DNA from: Nitrospiraceae bacterium
GTDB lineage: Bacteria; Nitrospirota; Nitrospiria; Nitrospirales; Nitrospiraceae
Direction of reading: 5' to 3'
Assembly: GCA_019637075.1 (NCBI GenBank)
Contig: JAHBWI010000001.1
Location: forward strand, 558,001-622,000
DNA length: 64,000 nt
Position numbers and translations under genes: made by a program. This document shows, one piece after another, positions 49,748-58,175 of the stretch (positions are counted from its first letter, which is position 1; the number at the start of each line of letters is the position of its first letter). The notes beneath the pieces were generated by a model. The model was not told the origin of the DNA, did not search any database, and was given only the letters and a program-made list of their open reading frames with translations.

Positions 49748-51082
49748 TCAAAACGGATAATCCAGCCCGACGAACACGTTCGCCCCATCCTTACCATACC
49801 CGATGTCCAGACGACCTACGACATTCGGCAGCGAAATCACGCGAAAGCCGATTCCCGGATTGATTTGCGGGTTCGATAGTTTATCGAAGCTGAAATGTCC
49901 CATCACCCGGCCGATATCGACGAAGGGCGCGACCTCCAGATCTAATTCATGTTCGAAGATTTCGCGGCGGCTGAACCGAAAGCGCTCCTCGAAATTCACG
50001 AGGAGAAGCGTATCGTCCACGAAACGGTTTTGCCCGAACGCTCGCAATGTGGTTTCGCCCCCGAGGGTGGGCTGTTCGTAAAACGGCGTCTTGTTGCCGT
50101 TGACGGCATCGGCGAGAAAACGCGCGACGAACACCATCCGGTCGTTGTAGTGAGGAATGAACTGTCTGGCCTCGAAAGTCGTGCGCAACCATCGGTTGGG
50201 CTCCCGGCGCTCCAGGTTCTGGTTGAGTTCAACGGAACCGATGATATAGGTCCCGCTCGTCGTCACCAGTTGTTTGTCCCTAGTGTCGTAGCGCAAAGCC
50301 AACTTATGGCCGAAGACCTGTGCGCCTTCCAGACCGGTCAAGTGGGGAAAAAGCATTTTGGTCTGCGGCAGGGATTTGACGGCGCCTTCCTCGACGCGGA
50401 CGTCGTGGAACCGTTCGCTCCAGAGCAGGGCCAGATCCTGATTGAAATTGATGCCGGCCGTCAGTTGAATGAGCGTCTCGCGCGACGTGTAGTTGGTTTC
50501 CGCGCTCTCCGACGCATGGTTGCCGATCCCGAAAAATCGGCGGAAGGCGTTCTTGAACCAGGTGGCCTGGGCCGCCAGAATGTAGCGCCCTCCACCCGCC
50601 GCCACATTCTTGTAGTTGAGATCGATATCCCGCTGAATCTTCGTGCTGTACGACGCGACGGCGCTGTATTGCTCCGTATCAGACGGGTATCCGAAATAGT
50701 TGACGGAGAACGTTTCCCCGATACTGGGATTGTGCAGGTATTGCGGCGCAACGATATCGGTCAGCTCGCCCTTGGCATTCGATTTGAGGATCGGCATCAA
50801 TGCGCCGACCCAGTATTGCTCATTGCGATTGTATGAGAAGGCAGGCAGCGGAATCGCCGTATAGCCTTCCTTTCCCGCAAGCGATTTGAGTGCTTCCTCT
50901 TTCGCTTCCGCTTGTTTCAATTCCGCGCGCTCGCTTTCCGTCTCTTGGACGGGAACATCGGTGCTCGGCGGAAGTTTTGGGTTGGGATCACCCGGGCGTT
51001 CGACGGTGATCAGCACTTGTCCGGTCGAGACCCCAGGCAGGAGGAACAGCGCGCACAGAGAAAGGGCCAGCCGGATCAGCAT
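49748..51082 (-). CDS. Omp85/BamA-TamA-type outer-membrane protein without POTRA
   Basis: This encodes 444 residues with a signal peptide (LIRLALSLCALFLLPGVSTG). A short coiled-coil linker (ESERAELKQAEAKEEALKSL) leads into a 16-strand-type barrel with the family signature GGETTLRAFGQNRFVDDTLLLVNFEERFRF. It ends in DYPF. No POTRA repeats fit into the roughly 75 residues before the barrel, so it is not a BamA. Likely a surface antigen-type transporter or lipid-related barrel. It overlaps the ankyrin gene at its 3' end region. Confidence 0.88.
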   Translation of the reverse strand: MLIRLALSLCALFLLPGVSTGQVLITVERPGDPNPKLPPSTDVPVQETESERAELKQAEAKEEALKSLAGKEGYTAIPLPAFSYNRNEQYWVGALMPILKSNAKGELTDIVAPQYLHNPSIGETFSVNYFGYPSDTEQYSAVASYSTKIQRDIDLNYKNVAAGGGRYILAAQATWFKNAFRRFFGIGNHASESAETNYTSRETLIQLTAGINFNQDLALLWSERFHDVRVEEGAVKSLPQTKMLFPHLTGLEGAQVFGHKLALRYDTRDKQLVTTSGTYIIGSVELNQNLERREPNRWLRTTFEARQFIPHYNDRMVFVARFLADAVNGNKTPFYEQPTLGGETTLRAFGQNRFVDDTLLLVNFEERFRFSRREIFEHELDLEVAPFVDIGRVMGHFSFDKLSNPQINPGIGFRVISLPNVVGRLDIGYGKDGANVFVGLDYPF

Positions 51083-51205
51083 AGGAAATTCGCGGTCATC
51101 ACCCCTTGCGGCACGTGCGGATCAATCGGCAGACCATGAAACCAGAGTCTTCAGGCCCTGTCAAAGCGACTTCATCCGGATCGGCGCGATGCCTCCTGCG
51201 CGCCC

Positions 51206-53416
51206 CTATTGTATGACTGCCGGCCCATCAGGCGACCAGATCCTATTGCGCTCCAGCGCCCTGTTCCAGGCCAGGTACCGAGCGCCCATCGCATGCAAAT
51301 AGGAGATTCCCGCGGGCCCCTTCTCGATGTCGTATCTTGTACTGGTTCGAAGATCCAGATCCGTCCGGCTCAAGAGTCCCCGCCGGAACGAATACTGCCA
51401 AATGCCCGTCTCGTCGGCTATGCCGATCGCGTCGTCGTACACGCTGCTCAAGTAGGCGCGATTCTCGATCCGGCAAGGACCGGCCAACACACAACTCAGA
51501 TCCTGCCCGACAAAGGGTTCGACGCGCGGCATCAGGCCGATTGCCGTCAGGACCGTCGGCGCGATATCCACCTGGCTCGCGACCTGCTTCACCGCCCCAG
51601 CCTGAAAACCTCGTTGTCGCCGCAACGATTCATCCAGCCAAACGAAGAGCGGCGCCATGTAATGGCCGACTTGCCGTTCGTGGTCCGACTCGCCCACCGC
51701 CTCGTGCCGTCCGTGATCGCCCAGGATCAGCACAATGGTGTTGTCGAGCAGTCCGTTCTTCCGCATCCGGCCGAAGACCCGTTCAAGTTCGGCATCGAAA
51801 TACCTGAGCGCAGCCACGTAGCCGTCCGGGTCTTTCGTGAGGGCTTGCACATCGGGATGACTCGCCGGAACGGCAAACGGATGGTGCGTGCTTGTGGTCA
51901 GCGCGGCCAGAAAAAACGGCGTGCCCTCCGTCCGCAGAGCGGTCACACGATGCTCGATAAAATCCAACAGGGCCCCGTCGGTCAGGCCCAACCCCAGACG
52001 TTCGGCCTGTTGCGGAAAGTCCTGCTCCGCGTAATACCGCTCGATCCCGTTACGTTCCAGGAATTCCCTCAACCCCGTGAGGTCGCTGTCCAGACTCACG
52101 ACCATTTCGGTATGGTAGCCCGCCTGCCGAAGCACCGACGGCATGCAGAGAAAGTCATGCGTGCGACGAGTCTTGATGACGGCGGTCCCCTGCCTGGGCC
52201 AAGCGGAACAGAGCGTGGCGAACAGACCGCGCAAGGTCTGTACGCCGTTACTGAAAAAATTCGGGAAGTACAGGCTCTCATCCTTCAATCGATCGAGGAA
52301 AGGCGTCAGGCGAATATCCGAGGCGGTCTGGTCCCCCGGTCTCGACGAGCCGGAGGGCGTATACCGCCGGCCGAGGTACCGCCGATCGAGCCCCTCGACA
52401 AACAGCAGGACGATATTGGGCGGCCGTGTGAAATACGGGGCTTCCGGATGGCGCTGGGTGCCGATGAACGGATAGTCAGGCCCGGCGAAGACCCGCTCCC
52501 CGTCACTCGCAAGGCGGACCCCGTCATCGGCCTGTATTTCGGTCATCCGAAACGGCAAGGCGGACGGACTCCAGCTGAGCTGCGATAAGAAGACGTCTCG
52601 AAACGGATGGTGCGCGAACAACACGGGATTTTGCGAAAGGCTGTAGTAGGCCTCGCTGTCGATCGCCTCCCACACCAGCGACGAGGCCGGTGGGGGCGTG
52701 AGCCCCGCAGCCGTCACGCCGACCGCGGCCACCAGCATCATCGTCAACCCGGCCGACGTTCCTTGCTGCAGCGCCTCACTGTGTCGGTGCAACGCAGCCC
52801 GAAACAACGCCGTCCAGGTGGCGGCAAACAAGACCAGGAGCCCCCAAAACAGTCCGATGCGGGACAGCCATTTGCTCGGATCCTCCAGCTCGGCTCCGGT
52901 CTGTTCCGCAGCCTGCGACGGGCCGTTTTGGCCGAACGCATGGATCAACTCGTCCAGATACTCGAAGAACACGAAATCCAAATGTTGGTGGTTGTAGGCA
53001 AAGTAGGACAGATCGGCCGTCGTGACGGCGAAGAGCCCGACCGCCGACAGCAGGGAAACGCCGGAGATTGCCCGACCGAAGAGCTCCGTGCGCGGCAGTG
53101 TGCCGCCCCATCCGCCCAGGACACACAACCCCGTCACCAATGCCGCCAGGAGCAGGACCAAACCGAGACCGATAGCCGCGACATAGAGATCGTTGCCCAG
53201 CCCCGCGAGAAACGTCCTCACGAGCAGGCCGGGGACGCCTGGTTGGCGAGCCATCACGTCCGGCGCCAGGCACACCCGCTCGGCCTGTTGGATCAACAGG
53301 AAGAGCACGCCCCAAAACAGGGACAGGCCCCACCACGGCACCGGCTGGCCGCCGGCAATGGTCATGATGCGCTGCTTCACTGTGGTGCTCGACCGCTCCG
53401 CGTCTAGCAAGCCCAC
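51206..53416 (-). CDS. LtaS-like alkaline-phosphatase-superfamily membrane transferase
   Basis: This encodes 736 residues from GTG 53416, though internal GTG 53380 and ATG 53365 are possible. About five N-terminal membrane helices (to about 210) precede a periplasmic sulfatase-fold domain: PNIVLLFVEGLDRRYLG (metal Glu), SNGVQTLRGLFATLCS with a candidate catalytic Thr, and ILGDHGRHEA (metal Asp/His). These enzymes transfer phosphoglycerol or phosphoethanolamine from phospholipids to glycans or lipids. It begins inside the end of the epimerase gene. Confidence 0.88.
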   Translation of the reverse strand: MGLLDAERSSTTVKQRIMTIAGGQPVPWWGLSLFWGVLFLLIQQAERVCLAPDVMARQPGVPGLLVRTFLAGLGNDLYVAAIGLGLVLLLAALVTGLCVLGGWGGTLPRTELFGRAISGVSLLSAVGLFAVTTADLSYFAYNHQHLDFVFFEYLDELIHAFGQNGPSQAAEQTGAELEDPSKWLSRIGLFWGLLVLFAATWTALFRAALHRHSEALQQGTSAGLTMMLVAAVGVTAAGLTPPPASSLVWEAIDSEAYYSLSQNPVLFAHHPFRDVFLSQLSWSPSALPFRMTEIQADDGVRLASDGERVFAGPDYPFIGTQRHPEAPYFTRPPNIVLLFVEGLDRRYLGRRYTPSGSSRPGDQTASDIRLTPFLDRLKDESLYFPNFFSNGVQTLRGLFATLCSAWPRQGTAVIKTRRTHDFLCMPSVLRQAGYHTEMVVSLDSDLTGLREFLERNGIERYYAEQDFPQQAERLGLGLTDGALLDFIEHRVTALRTEGTPFFLAALTTSTHHPFAVPASHPDVQALTKDPDGYVAALRYFDAELERVFGRMRKNGLLDNTIVLILGDHGRHEAVGESDHERQVGHYMAPLFVWLDESLRRQRGFQAGAVKQVASQVDIAPTVLTAIGLMPRVEPFVGQDLSCVLAGPCRIENRAYLSSVYDDAIGIADETGIWQYSFRRGLLSRTDLDLRTSTRYDIEKGPAGISYLHAMGARYLAWNRALERNRIWSPDGPAVIQ

Positions 53417-54321
53417 TTATGACGGAACCAGTCCACGGTCCGGCGCAACCCGTCTTCGAACGACACCGTGGGATACCATTCCAGCTCGCGCGCGGCCTTC
53501 TTCGCCGTCACTTCTTTTCCCCCGAAATCGCCGGGACGAGCGGGGACGAAATCGAGCTGGACTTGATCGCCGAGCACCTTCTTGATCCCCTCCGCCACCT
53601 CCAATACCGTCACCTTCCTGGTTCCCTCGAGGTTGTACGTCTGATTCGCCGCATCCTCCTTCATCGCCAACACGTGGGCATCCGCCATGTCCCGTACGAA
53701 CACGAAGTTCCGGTACTGTTCCCCCTTGCCGGAAATCGTGAGCGGCTGCCCGCTCAAGGCCTTCTTGATGAAGATCGGGATCAGGAGTTCTTCGCGCATG
53801 CGCGGTCCGTACGGAATACCGTACCGGAGGATGGTGAACGGCACCTGATAGAGCTGCCGATAGTTGTGGCAGAGCATCTCGGCCGCCATCTTGGACGAGG
53901 TATAAATGTGCCCGGCGGATTCGAGGTGGAACGGGACTGTTTCGTCGACCACCTTCCCGTTCGCCGCGCCATTGTAGACCCACACGGTGGAGGCCAGATG
54001 AACCCGCCTCGTGCCGTGGACCCGCGCGGCCTCGAGAATGTGGGTCGTCCCCATCACGTTCAAGGCCGTCGAATACACCGGATACTTGTAGGCGTAATTG
54101 ACGTTCGAGACCGCAGCCAAGTGAAAAATATGCTCGGCCCCCTTCGTTGCCGCCACGACCGAAGACAGGTCCATCAGGTCAATATCCTCGAACTTGACGT
54201 CCTGCCGGTGCGGGCGCACACGATGGTCGATCACGGTCACGTCGTGACCGGCGTCAACCAGCGCGTCGACGACGTGTGAGCCGATGAAACCGCTTCCCCC
54301 TGTAACGACGACTTGTGACAT
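53404..54321 (-). CDS. NAD-dependent sugar-nucleotide epimerase/dehydratase
   Basis: This encodes 305 residues. Rossmann loop VVVTGGSGFIGSH, catalytic YTSSK (YxxxK) in GHIYTSSKMAAEML, and an NFVFVRDMADAHVLAM motif before the C-terminal lobe place it with extended SDRs (GalE/UDP-glucuronate decarboxylase type). The exact sugar is unknown. It lies next to a DegT aminotransferase, so the pair could make an amino or 4-keto sugar for lipid modification. Confidence 0.92.
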   Translation of the reverse strand: MSQVVVTGGSGFIGSHVVDALVDAGHDVTVIDHRVRPHRQDVKFEDIDLMDLSSVVAATKGAEHIFHLAAVSNVNYAYKYPVYSTALNVMGTTHILEAARVHGTRRVHLASTVWVYNGAANGKVVDETVPFHLESAGHIYTSSKMAAEMLCHNYRQLYQVPFTILRYGIPYGPRMREELLIPIFIKKALSGQPLTISGKGEQYRNFVFVRDMADAHVLAMKEDAANQTYNLEGTRKVTVLEVAEGIKKVLGDQVQLDFVPARPGDFGGKEVTAKKAARELEWYPTVSFEDGLRRTVDWFRHKWAC

Positions 54322-54343
54322 GGCAAGCCGCTCCTTTCGTAAA

Positions 54344-55498
54344 TTAGCCGATGACGTCTTTCAGCGCGTGAATCACTTGATGGGCATCCGCATCCTCCAT
54401 GCCGGAAAACACCGGCAAGCACAGGTGGCGGGCGCAGTAGTCTCCGGACACAGGCAACACCCCGGAAGCGTATGAGGCAAAGACGGGTTGCTTGTGCAGC
54501 GGCTCCTCATAGACTTCGCCCGACAAGGAGACGCCGTACGTTTCCCGCAGCAGCGTCTTGAGGGCCTTGCGGTCCTGCTGCCTTTTGGGAAGCACCAAGT
54601 ACTTGTAGTAATTGCAGACCCCTCCGGGAGGGATCGAAACCAGATCTAGGTTTCGCAGCCCGGCCAATTCCTCGTCATACAGTGCCGCGATCCGTTGCCG
54701 GTCGGCGATCATCGCGGGAAGCCGTTCCAGGTGTTTCAATCCGATGATGGCGTGCGGTTCGGACAGGCGCCAGTTGGCTCCCATGCGCACATGTGCGTTT
54801 TGAGTGAAGCTGGCTTTCCCCTGATCCCGGTAAATCTTGGCTTCGGCCGCGATATGGGCATCGTTGGTCACGATCATGCCGCCTTCTCCGGAAGTCATGA
54901 CCTTCGTAGGGTAGAAACTGAAGGACGAGGCGATGCCGAAGCAGCCCGCGCGTGTCCCGTTCAACGCCGATCCGTGCGCATGCGCCGCATCCTCAACGAG
55001 CCACAGGCCCTTGCGTTTCGCCCATTCCTGCAATTCCGGCATCCGCCGCGACACAATACCGCCGATATGGACGACGATGAGCCCGTCGGTTTTCGGCGTG
55101 AGACGATGCTCGAGATCCTCAGGCCGCACCCCGAACGATTCCGGATCCATGTCGACCAGCACCGGCCGGCCTCCCGCATGCACGACCGCAGCAGCCGTGG
55201 CAAAGAAGGTGTTGGTGGGGACCAGCACGTCCTTCCCTGCTACTTGCAGCGCCCGCAAGATGATCTCCAACGCGCTGGTCCCGCTGTTGACGGCCACCGC
55301 ATGTTGCGTTCCGGAGAATCGGGCGAACTGTTGCTCAAACTCGGCCCCATATTTTCCCAGCGTCAATTGGCCGGTCCCGAGCACCTCCTCGATGCGCGCG
55401 GCGATCCAGGCCCTGTCTTCCGGCAAGAATTGGATCCTTGCGGCGGGAACCTTGCGGGCGGGAGGCAGAACCGTGCTCTCGGAAGTAACACCTTGCAT
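54344..55498 (-). CDS. DegT/DnrJ/EryC1/StrS aminotransferase
   Basis: This encodes 384 residues. PLP Lys is K199 in SFYPTKVMTSGEGG, and the cofactor Asp is D170 in LVEDAAHAHGS. Typical NSGTSALEIILRA and VLVPTNTFFAT motifs are present. The family aminates keto-sugar nucleotides, as ArnB does for aminoarabinose. It lies between an epimerase and an EamA transporter, as in lipid or glycan decoration clusters. Confidence 0.93.
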   Translation of the reverse strand: MQGVTSESTVLPPARKVPAARIQFLPEDRAWIAARIEEVLGTGQLTLGKYGAEFEQQFARFSGTQHAVAVNSGTSALEIILRALQVAGKDVLVPTNTFFATAAAVVHAGGRPVLVDMDPESFGVRPEDLEHRLTPKTDGLIVVHIGGIVSRRMPELQEWAKRKGLWLVEDAAHAHGSALNGTRAGCFGIASSFSFYPTKVMTSGEGGMIVTNDAHIAAEAKIYRDQGKASFTQNAHVRMGANWRLSEPHAIIGLKHLERLPAMIADRQRIAALYDEELAGLRNLDLVSIPPGGVCNYYKYLVLPKRQQDRKALKTLLRETYGVSLSGEVYEEPLHKQPVFASYASGVLPVSGDYCARHLCLPVFSGMEDADAHQVIHALKDVIG

Positions 55499-55540
55499 GA
55501 GTGACTCCTCTCGTCGGAAATGGAGTGAGTGATCGGGCTC

Positions 55541-55927
55541 TTAGGCGGTTTCCCCACCGCCCGCCGTGATCAAGATGACGCCCAGGATGACCAACAGAAT
55601 GCCGGCCCAGCGCAGGGTGGGCACGACTTCGTTCAGAAGTACGACGGCCAAGACTGCGGCCATACCGAATTCGAGCGCCGTCATGGGAAGCACCACGGTG
55701 ATGTCGGTCCACGAGAGCGCCGCGAGGAACAGAAAGTAGAAGACCGCGTTCAAGCCGGTGCCGATGACCACGTAAGGATTCGTCAATGCCCGCCCGAAGT
55801 ACGCGACCAGCGCCGCCGGCGCATACTGGTCCAGCGCGCCGACCTCCTGCATCCCCTGCCGCACAAAGATCTGCCCCACGGCCGCCGCAGCCGCCGCGAT
55901 CGTCATGACGATCAGCACTTTGAGCAT
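55541..55927 (-). CDS. EamA/SMR-type four-helix transporter
   Basis: This encodes 128 residues, almost entirely hydrophobic with four membrane helices. The repeat-like ALSWTDITVVLPMTALEFGMAAVLAVVLLNEVVP matches the EamA/ArnE-ArnF group, in which such subunits flip undecaprenyl-phosphate-linked amino sugars. Given the DegT and epimerase neighbours it may flip an amino sugar-lipid. That is inference. Confidence 0.85.
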   Translation of the reverse strand: MLKVLIVMTIAAAAAAVGQIFVRQGMQEVGALDQYAPAALVAYFGRALTNPYVVIGTGLNAVFYFLFLAALSWTDITVVLPMTALEFGMAAVLAVVLLNEVVPTLRWAGILLVILGVILITAGGGETA

Positions 55928-55943
55928 GCATTCCTCCGTACGT

Positions 55944-56798
55944 TCATCGGCAATCGCTGAAGGCCGCCGGCTTGATCCCGCACAGGGTCAGCGTGGCTTT
56001 CACCTTGGGGCTGATCAGCGCGTGCAATTCCTGTTCATGTTCATAGTCCGGCATGCTGTGGTCGATCTCGGGGCAGCGGCGGACCGCGGGGTGGCAATAG
56101 ATCTCGGTGACGCCCTGCGGCAGAGAACGGAGAAAGCGCTCGAGAAGGTGGGCCGTCACATGGCCGGAATCATGCAGCCCGAACACGAAATCGTTCGAGG
56201 CAACACCTGCGAGCCGGAGGCGCAGGCGCATCAACCGGATCCAGGGCCACAGACCTGCCCAAGACAGCACCCGGGACGGGGCGCGGTTTCCGGCCGCTCG
56301 GAGCGACGGCAACAACGGCTCATAGGGCACACGGACCGCGCGTAGGCCAAATTCCCGCCCGACTTCCAGAATCAATCCCAGCACCGTCGGATGCACATGC
56401 ATATGATTGTGGGCGTTGACGTGATCCAGTTCGAACCCCGTCCGGCGGAACGCCTCGAACTGGGCCCGGATTTCCCTCTTCAACTGCCGTCGCACGCCGG
56501 GTCGGAAGAAGAACTTGACCCCGGCACGGACCAAGCGAGTCGAAAACTCTCCCGCGCCGTCGACAAGGTCCGGCACCTCCGCCACGTTCGACACCGGCCG
56601 TCCTTCGACCAGCACGAGGTGCAACCCGACCCTCAGAGAAGGCAGCCGCCTGGCGCGCGCGATCGCATCCTGAACCGCCGCCGCCCCGACCATCAGACTG
56701 GCTGTCGTAAGAATCCCGTCCCGATGCGCCTGTTCGATCGCCTCATTGATCGGCAGGGCCAATCCGAAATCATCTCCGGTGACGATAAGCGCCTTCAC
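55944..56798 (-). CDS. hpnK: HpnK-type ChbG/YdjC-family deacetylase
   Basis: This encodes 284 residues. It starts MKALIVTGDDFGLALPINEAIEQAHR and has LDHVNAHNHMHVHP, giving the Asp and His ligands of the ChbG/YdjC fold. The HpnK subfamily deacetylates a GlcNAc-type group on a bacteriohopanetetrol glycoside. It overlaps the downstream-reading hpnI gene by 4 nt (ATGA), which supports a shared pathway. Confidence 0.85.
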   Translation of the reverse strand: MKALIVTGDDFGLALPINEAIEQAHRDGILTTASLMVGAAAVQDAIARARRLPSLRVGLHLVLVEGRPVSNVAEVPDLVDGAGEFSTRLVRAGVKFFFRPGVRRQLKREIRAQFEAFRRTGFELDHVNAHNHMHVHPTVLGLILEVGREFGLRAVRVPYEPLLPSLRAAGNRAPSRVLSWAGLWPWIRLMRLRLRLAGVASNDFVFGLHDSGHVTAHLLERFLRSLPQGVTEIYCHPAVRRCPEIDHSMPDYEHEQELHALISPKVKATLTLCGIKPAAFSDCR

Positions 56799-57973
56799 GC
56801 GCGATCTCCCGGGAGCACCAGCCGGCCGTCCCTCGTCAGCACGAATTCCGCATCACGCCAAATCGTCGTCCGCTTCGTGAACGCCAGCACCCACGACCCG
56901 AGAGCGGCGATATCGCGGAAGGGAACCAACCACAGCCATCGCATTCCCTCACGATCCTCCAACCCCCAACGCATGATGCAGCCGGCCAGTGCCAGCCGGA
57001 GCAGCACCGCGGCCAGGAGCACGGCAATTCCCACTGGAGCCCCAAACGTCAGGAGTGCGAACAGGCACGCGAAGGGCACGGGACGAATCACGACGGTGGA
57101 AAAGAGCGCGCCGGGTCTGGCGGCCCGGTTGTTTTGATCCCAGTAGACGAGGTGATTCCACCATTGCGCCGGAGTCTTGAGGTCCACCACCGTGTCGACT
57201 AGGTAGGGAAGAATGACCATCCGCTTCCCTCTCGTCCAAATCCGCCGCCCCATCTCATAGTCTTCGACCAGGTAATCCGCCAGGCTCGGAAGGCCGCCGA
57301 TCTCCGCCAGCGTCGATCGGCGTAGCGCGGTCGAGGCCCCGAGACAGAACTTGGCAGCGCCGGTGACCAGGGCGAAGGCCATGTTGGGCGTCAGGTCGGT
57401 GTTGATCGTCAGCAGTTCCATCGCCTCAAACCACGTGTCGGCTTCGCTGGCTTTGTAAAGCGTGCAGACATAACCGACAGCGGGATCGGCCAGAGGCGCG
57501 ACGACGGTCTTCAGATAATCGGGGCGAAGCCGGATATCGCTGTCGCTGATGACCAACAGGTCATGGCGCGCATGCTTCAGTCCCCCGATCAAATTGTTGA
57601 TCTTCCCGTTGGGGCCTGCGTTGAAGGCCTCGATCGCCACCGTGACGAGGTCCGCGCCGAATTCCTCCTGCAGGGCATGCAGCAGCGGGATCGCCGGATC
57701 GTCCGTCCGTTGGACCGAGAAGACGACTTGAAAATCGGGGTAATCCTGCCGGCAGGTACTCCGAAGATTTTCCGCGAGGTTTTTCTCAAGACCGCAGACC
57801 GGTTTGAGAACGGTGACCGGTGGCCATTCCGTGAAGGCGCGCGTCACCCGGTAGGAGCGGTTCCGACGGAATTGCAGCAAGGCGAGCAGACACAACAAGC
57901 CATAGATCGCCCCGAAGACAACCGGGATCAAGCAGATGATTTGGAGAATGGATAGAACCATGCCGATCGTCAC
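56795..57973 (-). CDS. hpnI: HpnI-type hopanoid glycosyltransferase
   Basis: This encodes 392 residues from GTG 57973; an ATG at 57961 is an alternative. An N-terminal membrane helix precedes a ceramide-glucosyltransferase-like GT2 domain: VLKPVCGLEKNLAENLRSTCRQDYPDFQVVFSV, VISDSDIRLRPDYLK (DxD-type), and LVEDYEMGRRI (ED acid). Further C-terminal helices follow. HpnI adds a hexosamine to bacteriohopanetetrol. It is the first gene of the leftward lipid-modification group. Confidence 0.85.
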   Translation of the reverse strand: MTIGMVLSILQIICLIPVVFGAIYGLLCLLALLQFRRNRSYRVTRAFTEWPPVTVLKPVCGLEKNLAENLRSTCRQDYPDFQVVFSVQRTDDPAIPLLHALQEEFGADLVTVAIEAFNAGPNGKINNLIGGLKHARHDLLVISDSDIRLRPDYLKTVVAPLADPAVGYVCTLYKASEADTWFEAMELLTINTDLTPNMAFALVTGAAKFCLGASTALRRSTLAEIGGLPSLADYLVEDYEMGRRIWTRGKRMVILPYLVDTVVDLKTPAQWWNHLVYWDQNNRAARPGALFSTVVIRPVPFACLFALLTFGAPVGIAVLLAAVLLRLALAGCIMRWGLEDREGMRWLWLVPFRDIAALGSWVLAFTKRTTIWRDAEFVLTRDGRLVLPGDRA

Positions 57974-58125
57974 ATCATTGCCACATAGCGACAGCCTTCA
58001 CACCACTGAGCGAGCAGGAACCGGGCCAGGCGCGTGACAAGCGGCGACAGGAACAAATGCCAGTAAATCGGAGGATCCAGAGATATGGAGGTCGGACGGC
58101 GTGGGGGAGTTGTAAAGTTTTTTGA

Positions 58126-58153
58126 ATCGGCGTCAAAAACTTTGGACGCCGAT
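58126..58153. terminator. hairpin downstream of the NtrC-type regulator
   Basis: ATCGGCGTC (58126-58134) pairs perfectly with GACGCCGAT (58145-58153), a 9-bp stem with a 10-nt loop. It lies 22 nt after the stop of the minus-strand regulator gene. There is no downstream T-run on the minus strand, so termination strength is uncertain. Confidence 0.5.
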
Positions 58154-58175
58154 CTTCAGGCTGACCCGAGGCTGG

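Noticed and set aside
51209-52588. 459-codon plus-strand frame antisense to the LtaS-like gene
   Set aside because: Arg/Gln/Pro-rich shadow without any motif.
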